The notes beneath the pieces were generated by a model, which did not search any database, had not been told where the DNA came from, and saw only the letters and a program-made list of their open reading frames with translations. Position numbers and translations under genes: made by a program. Positions 43,407 to 51,624 of a DNA stretch of 64,000 nucleotides are shown piece by piece. Source of the DNA: an uncultured Adlercreutzia sp. (GTDB lineage Bacteria; Actinomycetota; Coriobacteriia; Coriobacteriales; Eggerthellaceae); the NCBI GenBank assembly GCA_910589165.1, contig CAJUSP010000005.1:62001-126000 (forward strand). The letters run 5' to 3'. The stretch's first letter is position 1; each line of letters opens with the position of its first letter.

Positions 43407-44723
43407 ATGGAAGAGACGCTGCGCATCGACCGCATGAGCTTCGGGCCGGCCGCCGTCGGGCGCCTCGCCAGCGGCAAGACCGCCTTCGTGGAGGGCGCGG
43501 CCCCGGGCGATCTCGTGCGCGTGGAAATCGTCGAGGATAAGCCCCGCTTCGCCCGCGCCCGCGTGCTGGAGGTGCTGGAGCCCTCGCCCGACCGGGTGGC
43601 GCCCGCCTGCGCGGCCGGCTGCGGCGGATGCCCCTGGGCACACTTGTCCTACCCGGCCCAGCTGGCCGCCAAGCGCGCTTCGGTGGTCGACGCCCTCGTG
43701 CGCACGGCCAAGATGGATGCCGCTCGCGCCGAGGAGGTCGTGGGCCCCTGCGTGCCGTCGAAGCGCGAGTGGGGCTACCGCAACAAGCTGGAACTCGCGT
43801 GCGCCGCCGATGCGGCCGGGCGCCTTGTGCTCGGCATGCACCCGGAAGGCGGTGGTGAGGTGGTGCCGCTCGAGCGCTGCCCGCTCGCTCACCGCACCAT
43901 CGAGGGCGCGCCCAAGGCCCTGCGCGGCGCGCTGCGCTACCTGGCCGGCGACGGCGACCTGGGCATCTTTCGCGTGGGCGTGCGCGGCAGCCTGCGCACC
44001 CGCGATGTGGAGATCGCCCTGTGGACGACGCCGGGCCCCTTCCCGCGCGCCGCGGCGGCCAAGACCCTCGCCAGCGCCCTCAAGAACACCTCGGTGGTGC
44101 GCGTAGTGGCCGAGCCCGGGCGCGCCCGCAAGGTGAAGAAGGTGGAGGCCGTCTCCGGGAAGGGCTGCTGGGAAGAGGAGCTCTCAGGCGAGCGCTTCCT
44201 GCTTTCCGCCCCGTCGTTCTTCCAGGTGAACACGGCCCAGGCCGAGAAGCTCGTCGCGCTGGTGATGGAGGGGCTTGCCGTAGGGGAGGGCGACTACGTG
44301 GCCGACTTGTACTCCGGCGCGGGCACCTTCACGCTGCCGCTGGCCGCCGCCGGGGCCGACGTGGTGGCCGTGGAGGCCGCCGGCTCCTCGGTGCGCGACC
44401 TGCGCCGCAACGCCGAGCGGGCCGGGGTCGACATCGAGGTGGTGGGCGGAGACGCGGCCCGCGAGCTGCCCGAGCTCGGCGAGCTAGACGCGCTGGTGGT
44501 GGACCCGCCCCGGGCGGGACTTGCCCCGGGCGTGGTCGACTCCATCGCCGCCGCCGGCCCCGCCCGCGTCGCCTACGTGAGCTGCGACGCGTCCACCTGG
44601 GCGCGCGACGTGGCGCTCTTCGAGCGGGCGGGCTACCGTTTGACCCGCGCCACTCCCGTCGACCTGTTTCCCCAGACCTACCATGTGGAAGTGGTTAGCA
44701 TTTTCGAGCGTTGCGGCCACTAA
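43407..44723 (+). CDS. RNA m5U methyltransferase, RlmD/TrmA family
   Basis: Predicted 438 residues. An N-terminal TRAM-like domain (1-60) is followed by CAAGCGGCPW near 68 with cysteines for a [4Fe-4S] cluster, as in RlmD (RumA). The SAM site is DLYSGAGTFTLPLA near 300, the active aspartate region VVDPPRAGL near 365 and the nucleophile region YVSCDAST near 391. It methylates uridines in 23S rRNA or tRNA; the exact site cannot be told. The start at 43407 has GGAAGG seven bases upstream; ATG 43392 lacks a ribosome-binding site and follows a T run. Confidence 0.9.
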   Translation: MEETLRIDRMSFGPAAVGRLASGKTAFVEGAAPGDLVRVEIVEDKPRFARARVLEVLEPSPDRVAPACAAGCGGCPWAHLSYPAQLAAKRASVVDALVRTAKMDAARAEEVVGPCVPSKREWGYRNKLELACAADAAGRLVLGMHPEGGGEVVPLERCPLAHRTIEGAPKALRGALRYLAGDGDLGIFRVGVRGSLRTRDVEIALWTTPGPFPRAAAAKTLASALKNTSVVRVVAEPGRARKVKKVEAVSGKGCWEEELSGERFLLSAPSFFQVNTAQAEKLVALVMEGLAVGEGDYVADLYSGAGTFTLPLAAAGADVVAVEAAGSSVRDLRRNAERAGVDIEVVGGDAARELPELGELDALVVDPPRAGLAPGVVDSIAAAGPARVAYVSCDASTWARDVALFERAGYRLTRATPVDLFPQTYHVEVVSIFERCGH

Positions 44724-44821
44724 CCTGCTAAAATCATGCCCCGTATGCAGTAAAGCGCGCCGCCGCGCCGTCCCCGTGAGGGGAACGCGGTGGCGTCCGA
44801 CGGAAGAAAAGGAGGAGCCCC

Positions 44822-45352
44822 ATGGCTCTCTACACCCCCGAATACCAGCCCACTGGCGACGAGATCGCCGTCATCACCACTTCCAAGGGCCCCATCCGCG
44901 TGCAGCTGGCCGGCAACGACGCCCCCATCCACGTGGGCAACTTCGTGGAGCTGGCGCAGAAGGGCTTCTACGACGGGCTGAAGTTCCACCGCTACGTGCC
45001 GGGCTTCGTCATCCAGGGCGGCTGCCCCACCACGCGCGACGCCACCCCCGAGCAGGTGATTCAGGGCGCCGCCAGCGGCCGTGCCCCCTACGGCACCGGC
45101 AACCCGGGCTACTCCATCAAGGAGGAGTACACCACCAACCCGAACAACAAGCACCTCGACGGCACGCTGGCCATGGCCCGCTCGGCCATGCCCGACTCCG
45201 CCGGCTCGCAGTTCTACTTCTGCCTGGGTGCCCAGCCGATGCTCGACTCCGGCTACACCGTCTTCGGCCAGACCATCGAGGGCAAGGACGTCATCGACAG
45301 CCTGCGCGTGGGCGACGTCATTGAGTCCGTCACCATCGAGAACGCCAACTAG
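44822..45352 (+). CDS. Cyclophilin-type peptidyl-prolyl isomerase
   Basis: Predicted 176 residues. The active-site text FHRYVPGFVIQGGCP near 57 and SAGSQFYFCLG near 128 shows the catalytic Arg and the substrate-binding phenylalanines. There is no signal peptide, so it acts in the cytoplasm. AAGGAGGAG lies just before the ATG. A TAAAAT box near 44730 may be the -10 of its promoter. It stands between the methyltransferase and the TPR gene on the same strand. Confidence 0.93.
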   Translation: MALYTPEYQPTGDEIAVITTSKGPIRVQLAGNDAPIHVGNFVELAQKGFYDGLKFHRYVPGFVIQGGCPTTRDATPEQVIQGAASGRAPYGTGNPGYSIKEEYTTNPNNKHLDGTLAMARSAMPDSAGSQFYFCLGAQPMLDSGYTVFGQTIEGKDVIDSLRVGDVIESVTIENAN

Positions 45353-45435
45353 CGAACGCGGGGCACCCGGCCCCTTCTGTGAGAAACGCACCCGAAACGC
45401 CGCACCGAGACCATAACAGTTACTGAAGGACGTCT

Positions 45436-46815
45436 ATGAACAACGAGTTATTCGACCGAGCAAATGAGCGCTACCGCCTGCGTGACTACCGCGGCGCGCT
45501 GATGGCTTTCACGGAATGCTTGCAAGACACCTCCTTCCCGCTGGCTCCCGGCGAGATGGGTCTTCTCTACCACCAGATCGGCAACTGTCTGGTGAAGCTC
45601 AAGAACCCGAGCGAGGCCATCCAGGCCTACAGCCAGGCCACGGCCGACCCGGCCTACGGGGCGCTGGGCACCGTCGAGTGCAACCTCGGCATGGCCTACG
45701 CGTCGCTGCGCGACTACGAGAACGCCATCCGCTACTTCGAGAAGTCGGTGGGCGATGCTACCAACCCTACGCCCTACAAGTCCTATATGGGCATGGGCAA
45801 CGCGCTCATGAAGCTGGGCAAGTCGGCCGAGGCCGGCGTGGCCTTCCGCGAGGCGGCGCTGGACGAGGCCAACCCCGATCCCACCAAGGCGCTGCTCAAC
45901 CTGGGCGTGTGCTTCATGGCCCTGAACCGCCCGGCCGATGCGGTGGCCTCCTACGAGAGCGCCCTGCAGTTCGACATGGTGCCCGCCACGCGCAACAAGC
46001 TGCAGGCGAGCCTGGGCCAGGCCTACGTGGCCTGCGGCCAGATGGAGAAGGCGGTGCACGCCTTCGAGGAGGCCATCGCCGACAAGACCTACTTCCTGTC
46101 CGATTCCGCCAGCGTCGACTACCAGCGCGCCGTGGGCGCGGTGGCCCAGGGCTCTTCCGAGCAGAACCAGGCCACCCAGGTCCTGCAGCTGGCCGACATG
46201 TCCGGGCTCGATGTGGCTGCCGACGGCACGAGCGTCTACGACGAGGCCGTCTACGAGGGCGAGGGGGCCGAGCCGTTCTACTACGACGAGCCCTACGAGG
46301 CCGACCCGGCGAGCTTCCCCGGCTACGTGGGCGCCTACGAGAACCCCGACAATGACCGCTTCTTCACCGCCACCGACGCCGAGCTCGAGCAGTGGTCGCG
46401 CGGCCTGGCCAAGCAGGACCGCAAGCGCCGCAACGTGGGTCTGAAGATCCTGCTGTTCTTCGTCATCGTCATCGTGCTGGCCGCCGCGGCCGGCGTGTTC
46501 GCCTACATCCAGGGCTACGGCTATCCGACGGTCCAGGATGTCACCAAGCAGCTCTTCGCCGACCCGGCTGCCGCGCCCGATGCGGTGTTCTCGGCCGATG
46601 TCGACGCTTCTGCCATCCCCGCCATGATCGAGCCGGTCGTCACCGACCCGAACGTGGTGGTGGACGGCGTGAACCGCTCCATGACTGAGTCCACGGTGTA
46701 CGCCACGGCCACCACCGAGGGCGGCGGCGCCATCCAGTACCGCATCTCCATGGTGCGCGACGGCATCAGCTGGAAGGTCAGCAACGTCGAGCTGTACTTC
46801 CCGAGCCAGGCCTAG
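45436..46815 (+). CDS. TPR-repeat protein with C-terminal membrane anchor
   Basis: Predicted 459 residues. Residues about 1-215 contain at least five tetratricopeptide-like repeats (YRLRDYRGALMAFTECL, YASLRDYENAIRYFEKS, ALNRPADAVASYESAL, ACGQMEKAVHAFEEAI), a protein-binding scaffold. An acidic Tyr-rich stretch (260-310) precedes a membrane segment at about 336-358. The last 100 residues lie outside and are not recognised. So the TPR part faces the cytoplasm and the C-terminal domain the cell surface. GAAGGA precedes the ATG. Partner unknown. Confidence 0.78.
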   Translation: MNNELFDRANERYRLRDYRGALMAFTECLQDTSFPLAPGEMGLLYHQIGNCLVKLKNPSEAIQAYSQATADPAYGALGTVECNLGMAYASLRDYENAIRYFEKSVGDATNPTPYKSYMGMGNALMKLGKSAEAGVAFREAALDEANPDPTKALLNLGVCFMALNRPADAVASYESALQFDMVPATRNKLQASLGQAYVACGQMEKAVHAFEEAIADKTYFLSDSASVDYQRAVGAVAQGSSEQNQATQVLQLADMSGLDVAADGTSVYDEAVYEGEGAEPFYYDEPYEADPASFPGYVGAYENPDNDRFFTATDAELEQWSRGLAKQDRKRRNVGLKILLFFVIVIVLAAAAGVFAYIQGYGYPTVQDVTKQLFADPAAAPDAVFSADVDASAIPAMIEPVVTDPNVVVDGVNRSMTESTVYATATTEGGGAIQYRISMVRDGISWKVSNVELYFPSQA

Positions 46816-46893
46816 CGGCTTTTGCGGCATTCCCGGCCCGCGCGCCCGTGCGGGCCGTTTGCATGTTTCACCCCACCAACGGAAAGGATTCCC

Positions 46894-47298
46894 ATGGCAA
46901 TTCAGCAGACTTATTCCATGATCAAGCCCGACGGCGTGCGCAACGGCCACATCGGCGAGATCATCAACCGCTTCGAGCGCGCCGGCCTCACCATCGAGCG
47001 CATGGAGCTGGGCATGGTCACCCCCGAGCAGGCGGCCGCCAACTACGCCGAGCACGAGGGCAAGCCGTTCTACGACGGCCTCATCGCCTACATCACCTCC
47101 GGCCCGGTCGTGAAGATGGTCGTCTCCGGCGAGGGCGCGGTGGCCAAGTGCCGCTCGCTCATGGGCGCTACCAACCCGGCTGAGGCCGCCCCGGGCACCA
47201 TCCGCGGCGATTTCGGCCTCATCATGGACGAGAACGTCATCCACGGCTCCGACAGCCCGGAGTCTGCCGAGCGCGAGATCGCCATCTTCTTCAACTAA
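46894..47298 (+). CDS. ndk: Nucleoside-diphosphate kinase
   Basis: Predicted 134 residues, the usual size. YSMIKPDGVRNGHIGEI near 7 and NVIHGSDSPESAEREI near 112 are diagnostic; the latter holds the phosphorylated His. The enzyme balances nucleoside triphosphates using ATP. The start at 46894 has GGAAAGGA upstream; a 24-residue extension lacks similarity. A strong terminator follows. Confidence 0.95.
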   Translation: MAIQQTYSMIKPDGVRNGHIGEIINRFERAGLTIERMELGMVTPEQAAANYAEHEGKPFYDGLIAYITSGPVVKMVVSGEGAVAKCRSLMGATNPAEAAPGTIRGDFGLIMDENVIHGSDSPESAEREIAIFFN

Positions 47299-47324
47299 GA
47301 GCGATCGAACTTCGAACGCTTCGT

Positions 47325-47350
47325 GGGGCGCCCATCGGGCGCCCTTTTCT
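47325..47350 (+). terminator. Terminator after ndk
   Basis: Stem GGGCGCCC (47326-47333) pairs with an identical GGGCGCCC (47337-47344), since the arm is itself palindromic; then TTTTCTTT. Confidence 0.82.
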
Positions 47351-47352
47351 TT

Positions 47353-47374
47353 GTGAGACAGCGCCCTGTCTCAC
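47353..47374. promoter_or_regulatory. Perfect palindrome upstream of the hydrogenase operon
   Basis: GTGAGACAG and CTGTCTCAC, 9-bp arms with a 4-base centre, 33 bases before the likely hyd -35 box. There is no T run, so it is more like a regulator binding site than a terminator. Confidence 0.5.
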
Positions 47375-47407
47375 CTCATCTGGTTTTATGCCCGTTGCGC
47401 GATGAGG

Positions 47408-47437
47408 GTTGGCGCGCGGCGGCGCGACCCGTTACTA
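47408..47437 (+). promoter_or_regulatory. Candidate promoter of hydBGDA
   Basis: TTGGCG and TACTAT with 18 bases between, about 47 bases before the hydB start. Confidence 0.5.
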
Positions 47438-47483
47438 TGGAAGGCACAGGAGAAGCCCCGGCGAAAAAGGAATTCTGAAGCCT

Positions 47484-48509
47484 ATGCTGTATCGGGTCAT
47501 CGATAAGGGGGAGCTGCCCGCGCTCGTCAACGCGTTCATGGAGCGCTACGAGGTGGTGGCCCCCGTGAAGCGGGGGAGCAAGTACGTGTTCGCGTCCGTT
47601 GCCGACGCGGCCGATATCCAGCTCGATTACCCCACCACTGCCGCCTCGCCGAAGAAGTACTTCATGCCGGCGCGCGAGACGCTCTTCGAGTTCGACGCCG
47701 TGGCCAATGAGGTGACGGACTTCGCCGAGGAGGTGCGCCCGCGGGTGCTCTTCGGCGTGCATGCCTGCGACATCAACGGCATTTTGAACCTGAACCGCGT
47801 CTTCGAGGACCCGCGCTATCCGGACCCCTACTACGCTGCCCATAAGAATGCCACGCTCATCGTGGGCGTGAGCTGCATGCCCTCGGAGTTCTGCTTCTGC
47901 AACCTCATGGACTCCGAGGAGGCGCGCCCGGGCTACGACTTGTTCCTCACCGACATCGGCGACAAGTACCTCGTGTCCATCGGCAGCGTGGTGGCGGCCA
48001 ACATTCTGGAGGGCGCCTGCGACGTGCGCGACGCCACCGACGAGGACCGCATCGCGTTCCGCGCCACCACCCGCGCCCGCCAGGATGCCTTCAACGACAG
48101 CATCCCCGATGTGCAGGAAATTCCCATGCTCATGGACGCCTTCCACGAGGACGGGTTCTGGGACGAGCTCGGCGGCCGGTGCCTGTCGTGCAACGCCTGC
48201 GCGAACGTGTGCCCCACCTGCTACTGCTTCGATATCCGCGACACGCTGGACCCGGGCGCGGCCACGGGCCGGCGCGAGCGGGTGTGGGACGCCTGCACCT
48301 CGCCGCAGTTCGCCATGGTGGCCGGCGGCCACAACTTCCGCCCGACGCCGGCCGAGCGCGTGCGGCACCGCATGTACCACAAGCTGAACGGCTTCCTTTC
48401 CAAGCACGACCGGAGCCTGTGCGTGGGCTGCGGCCGCTGCGCCATCGCCTGCAAGGTGGACATCAGCCCCATCGAGGTGCTGAAGTTCTTCGACCGAAAG
48501 GGGGCGTAG
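47484..48509 (+). CDS. hydB: [NiFe]-hydrogenase (group 3b-like) beta subunit, 4Fe-4S dicluster
   Basis: Predicted 341 residues. Two ferredoxin-type motifs, CLSCNACANVCPTCYC near 233 and CVGCGRCAIACKVDI near 313, carry electrons between the flavoprotein and the small subunit. GVHACDINGI near 93 and GVSCMPSEFCFCN near 130 are typical of HydB/AsrA-like proteins. The start at 47484 excludes a 25-residue extension without similarity. It is first in a four-gene operon (beta-gamma-delta-alpha), the same order as Pyrococcus sulfhydrogenase I. Confidence 0.88.
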   Translation: MLYRVIDKGELPALVNAFMERYEVVAPVKRGSKYVFASVADAADIQLDYPTTAASPKKYFMPARETLFEFDAVANEVTDFAEEVRPRVLFGVHACDINGILNLNRVFEDPRYPDPYYAAHKNATLIVGVSCMPSEFCFCNLMDSEEARPGYDLFLTDIGDKYLVSIGSVVAANILEGACDVRDATDEDRIAFRATTRARQDAFNDSIPDVQEIPMLMDAFHEDGFWDELGGRCLSCNACANVCPTCYCFDIRDTLDPGAATGRRERVWDACTSPQFAMVAGGHNFRPTPAERVRHRMYHKLNGFLSKHDRSLCVGCGRCAIACKVDISPIEVLKFFDRKGA

Positions 48510-48514
48510 ACGCC

Positions 48515-49420
48515 ATGACGACCGCTGCCACCAGCGTTGCCATCCACCCCTTCCACGATACCGGGCGCGAGCCCACCGGCGCCGAGATGATGCACGCGAA
48601 CCCGTATCGGCCCTGGCCGGCGCGCATCACCTCCATCACCGAACTCACGCCCACCGAGAAGCTCTTCGAGTTCCGGCTCGTGGACGAGCGCATCCGCGAC
48701 GCGTTTTCCCACGCGCCCGGGCAGTTCGTGGAGCTGTCCATCTTCGGCGTGGGCGAGGCGCCCATCTCCATCTCGTCGTCGCCCACCAAGCGCGGCTTCA
48801 TCGAGCTGTGCGTGCGCCGCACCGGACGGTTCACCGAGCGGCTGCACCAGATGCAGTGCGGCGAGATCGTGGGCATCCGCGGGCCCTTCGGGCGCGGCTT
48901 TCCCATCAACGACATGCGCGGCCACGACGTGCTGCTGGTGGCCGGCGGCCTCGGCATCGCGCCTCTGCGCTCGCTCATCAACAACATCCACGACGAGCGC
49001 AGCGAGTTCGGCAAAGTCACCATCATCTACGGCTCGAAGAACCCCGGCGAGGTGATGTTCCGCAACCAGTTCGAGATGTGGAAGCACCGCAAGGACTTCG
49101 ATTTGTACCTGACGGTGGATCACCCCGACGACACGTGGGACGGGGAAGTGGGGCTGGTCACCAAGCCCTTCGAGCATTTGGAAATCGATGCGGCGAACAC
49201 CTTCGGGGCGTTGTGCGGGCCGCCGATCATGTACCGCTTCGTCGTGCAGGAGATGCGCAAGAAGGACATTCCCTACGACCGCATCTACATGAGCTTCGAG
49301 CGCCATATGAAGTGCGGCGTGGGCAAGTGCGGCCACTGCCAGGTGGGGCACCAGTACTGCTGCATCGACGGGCCGGTTTTCAACTACTGGGAAGCCAAGA
49401 ACATTCAGGGGTCGATGTAA
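48515..49420 (+). CDS. hydG: Hydrogenase gamma subunit, FAD/NAD(P)-binding with 2Fe-2S
   Basis: Predicted 301 residues. The FAD-binding segment is PISISSSPTKRGFIELCVR near 92 and the NAD(P) segment VLLVAGGLGIAPLRSLI near 139. The C-terminal [2Fe-2S] site is CGVGKCGHC followed by CC near 269-285. This subunit exchanges electrons with NADPH or NADH. The ATG lies five bases after the hydB stop, with AAAGGGGG upstream. The longer frame from 48179 runs inside hydB and is rejected. Confidence 0.9.
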   Translation: MTTAATSVAIHPFHDTGREPTGAEMMHANPYRPWPARITSITELTPTEKLFEFRLVDERIRDAFSHAPGQFVELSIFGVGEAPISISSSPTKRGFIELCVRRTGRFTERLHQMQCGEIVGIRGPFGRGFPINDMRGHDVLLVAGGLGIAPLRSLINNIHDERSEFGKVTIIYGSKNPGEVMFRNQFEMWKHRKDFDLYLTVDHPDDTWDGEVGLVTKPFEHLEIDAANTFGALCGPPIMYRFVVQEMRKKDIPYDRIYMSFERHMKCGVGKCGHCQVGHQYCCIDGPVFNYWEAKNIQGSM

Positions 49421-50206
49421 ATGGGCGAGATCAGGACCTTTGCCGAGGGCGAGCGCGCGCCGCGCGTGGTGCTCATCGGCCTGGCCAGCTGCTTCGGCTG
49501 CCAGATCAACATCACGAACATCGAGGAGCACCTGCTGGCCGTGCTCGGGCAGATCGACATGGCCTACTGGCAGCTGACCTCCTCGGCGCCCATGCCCGAC
49601 GAGTTCGATGTGGCCGTCATCGAGGGGGCCGTGACCACCGAGGAGGCGGCCGAGACGGTGCGCCGGGCCCGCGAGCGGGCGCAGTGCGTCATCGCCATCG
49701 GCGCGTGCGCGGCCACGGGCGGCATTCCCGGCATGGCCTCGGACGACCTGCCGGGGCACGTGGCGGCGGTTTACGGCGAGGCGGCGCCCGAGGCCTGCGG
49801 AAGCCTACGCGAGCCGGTGCCGGTGTCGGCGGTGATCGATGTCGACTACACGGTGAACTGCTGCCCCATCGACCCCATGGAGTTCGTGCGCGTGCTGGAC
49901 GCGGCGCTCTACGGGTCGAACTACCTGCCGGTCACTTCCGTGCTCTGCGGCGAGTGCTCCCGCAACGAGCAGGGCTGCCTCTACCAGCGCGGCCAGATGT
50001 GCCTGGGGCTGGTAACACGGGCTGGCTGCGGCGCGAAGTGCCCGGCGCTCGGCCGCGCCTGCAACGGGTGCGCGGGGCTCTCGCCGGATGCGAACGTGGC
50101 TTCGGCCCGCTATGTGGCCGAGAAGCGCGGCTTCAACCCGGCCCGCATCGACGAGGCCCTGGAAATGTTCAACACCGTGCAGCTTGCTGCAGAGGGGGAG
50201 GAGTAG
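49421..50206 (+). CDS. hydD: Hydrogenase delta (small) subunit
   Basis: Predicted 261 residues. The proximal cluster ligands are CFGCQ near 24, GACAATGG near 93 and NCCPID near 147. The other two clusters come from CGEC...CLYQRGQMCLG and CGAKCPALGRACNGC (about 174-225). No Tat signal is present, so the enzyme is cytoplasmic, as group 3 enzymes are. The ATG follows the hydG stop with no gap. Confidence 0.92.
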   Translation: MGEIRTFAEGERAPRVVLIGLASCFGCQINITNIEEHLLAVLGQIDMAYWQLTSSAPMPDEFDVAVIEGAVTTEEAAETVRRARERAQCVIAIGACAATGGIPGMASDDLPGHVAAVYGEAAPEACGSLREPVPVSAVIDVDYTVNCCPIDPMEFVRVLDAALYGSNYLPVTSVLCGECSRNEQGCLYQRGQMCLGLVTRAGCGAKCPALGRACNGCAGLSPDANVASARYVAEKRGFNPARIDEALEMFNTVQLAAEGEE

Positions 50207-50209
50207 CCC

Positions 50210-51499
50210 ATGGCGTCCACCCGTATCTCCGTCGACCATCTGGCCCGCGTCGAGGGCCACGGCGACATCCGCCTCGTCATCGAGGACGGCGCGGTCACCA
50301 CCTGCGAGATGGCCGTCGTGGAGTCAGCGCGCCTGTTCGAGTCCATGGTGCGCGGCCGCCTGTTCAGCGAGGTGCCCTATATCGCCTCGCGCGTGTGCGG
50401 CATCTGCTCGGCGAGCCACGTGGTCACCGACCTGCGGGCCATCGAGCACGTCTTCGGCGTGGAAGTGACCGACCGCACCGAGGCCCTGCGCGAGCTTCTG
50501 GTATACGGGTCGTACCTGCAGAACCACGCGACGCACCTATTCGTGTTCGCCGCGCCGGATTTCCTCGGCCACAAGTCGGTGTTCCCCCTGGCCGACGACA
50601 ACCCCGAGCTTCTGCAGAAGGCGCTGGGGCTGAAGGCGCTGGGCAATGAGCTGTGCACGCTCGTGGGCGGGCGGTCCATCCACCCCATCACGGCGGTGGT
50701 GGGCGGGTTCACCCACGAGATTTCCGCTGACGAGTACCGACGTCTGGCCGAGGCCATGGACGAGGCGCGAGCGTTCGCCTGCGAGGCGGTGGACCTGTTC
50801 CGCGACTTCGACACGGTGGACGTGCAGACCGAGGGCGACCTGCTGGCCATGGTGGCCTCCGGCACCTACCCGGTGTGCACGTCGGATACGGCCCGCTTCG
50901 TGCGCAGCGGCTACGATTTCAACGCTCAGGACGTGGATGAGGCCATCGAGGAGTACCCGGTGGGGCATTCCGCGGCGTTTCTGGCCCGTGCCCGCAAGAC
51001 GGGGATGCCCTATATGACGGCGGCCCTGGCGCGCGTGAACGCGAGCTGGGACGCGCTCTGCAAGGAGGCGCGCTATGCGGCGGCCAAGGCTGGCCTGCGC
51101 CCGCCGGAGTACAACCCGTTCGCCAACAACATCGCCCAGGCGGTGGAACTGGTGGACGTGCTCGACCGCTGTGCCGCGCTCTGCCGCCGTTTGGCCGCGG
51201 GCGAGTTCGCCGGCTCGAGCGAGCCGGTGTCCTTCGAGGTGCGCGCCGGCGTAGGCGTGGGCTTCACCGAGGCCCCGCGCGGGGCGCTCTTCCACAAGCT
51301 GGAGCTCGATGGGGAAGGCCGCGTCGTGCGCGCGTCCATCATGACCCCCACGGCTCAGAACATCGCGAACCTGGAAGCCGACATGCGCCAGCTCGCCGAG
51401 AAGATGGCCGCCGCTGACTACGACGCCGACATGATCACCCTGGAAGTAGAGAAGCTCGTAAGAGCCTACGACCCCTGCCTAAGCTGCAGCGTGCACTAG
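50210..51499 (+). CDS. hydA: [NiFe]-hydrogenase alpha (large, catalytic) subunit without C-terminal extension
   Basis: Predicted 429 residues, typical of group 3b. Ni-Fe ligands are complete: RVCGICSASH (C63, C66) and the C-terminal DPCLSCSVH (C423, C426). The chain stops directly after His429, the residue where a maturation protease would normally cut, so no extension needs removing. It binds and splits or evolves H2 in the cytoplasm. The ATG has GGAGGAG upstream and lies three bases after the hydD stop. No hyp genes or endopeptidase gene are present in the window. Confidence 0.93.
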   Translation: MASTRISVDHLARVEGHGDIRLVIEDGAVTTCEMAVVESARLFESMVRGRLFSEVPYIASRVCGICSASHVVTDLRAIEHVFGVEVTDRTEALRELLVYGSYLQNHATHLFVFAAPDFLGHKSVFPLADDNPELLQKALGLKALGNELCTLVGGRSIHPITAVVGGFTHEISADEYRRLAEAMDEARAFACEAVDLFRDFDTVDVQTEGDLLAMVASGTYPVCTSDTARFVRSGYDFNAQDVDEAIEEYPVGHSAAFLARARKTGMPYMTAALARVNASWDALCKEARYAAAKAGLRPPEYNPFANNIAQAVELVDVLDRCAALCRRLAAGEFAGSSEPVSFEVRAGVGVGFTEAPRGALFHKLELDGEGRVVRASIMTPTAQNIANLEADMRQLAEKMAAADYDADMITLEVEKLVRAYDPCLSCSVH

Positions 51500-51515
51500 G
51501 CACAACCGAGCATCG

Positions 51516-51544
51516 AACGCCGGGGCTGTCCCCGGCGTTTTTTA
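51516..51544 (+). terminator. Terminator of the hydrogenase operon
   Basis: A 10-bp perfect stem (51516-51525 with 51530-51539), a CTGT loop and TTTTTT. Confidence 0.9.
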
Positions 51545-51550
51545 TGCCGG

Positions 51551-51579
51551 TTGAAATGCCGGTGCGGAGTGTTTAGAAT
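51551..51579 (+). promoter_or_regulatory. Promoter of the HTH-HipA gene
   Basis: TTGAAA and TAGAAT with exactly 17 bases between. It is overlapped by an operator-like inverted repeat. Confidence 0.75.
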
Positions 51580-51624
51580 TATCACAGATTTAAACCCCCT
51601 TTCAAATGAAAGAAATTCTAAACA
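51570..51624. promoter_or_regulatory. Operator-like inverted repeat of the HTH-HipA gene
   Basis: An 11-bp perfect inverted repeat: TGTTTAGAATT (51570-51580) covers the -10 box, and AATTCTAAACA (51614-51624) ends on the A of the ATG. The half-sites are 44 bp apart centre to centre, about four helical turns. Between them is a second palindrome, CTTTCA-AA-TGAAAG (51599-51612). The layout fits repression by the gene's own HTH domain. Confidence 0.65.
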
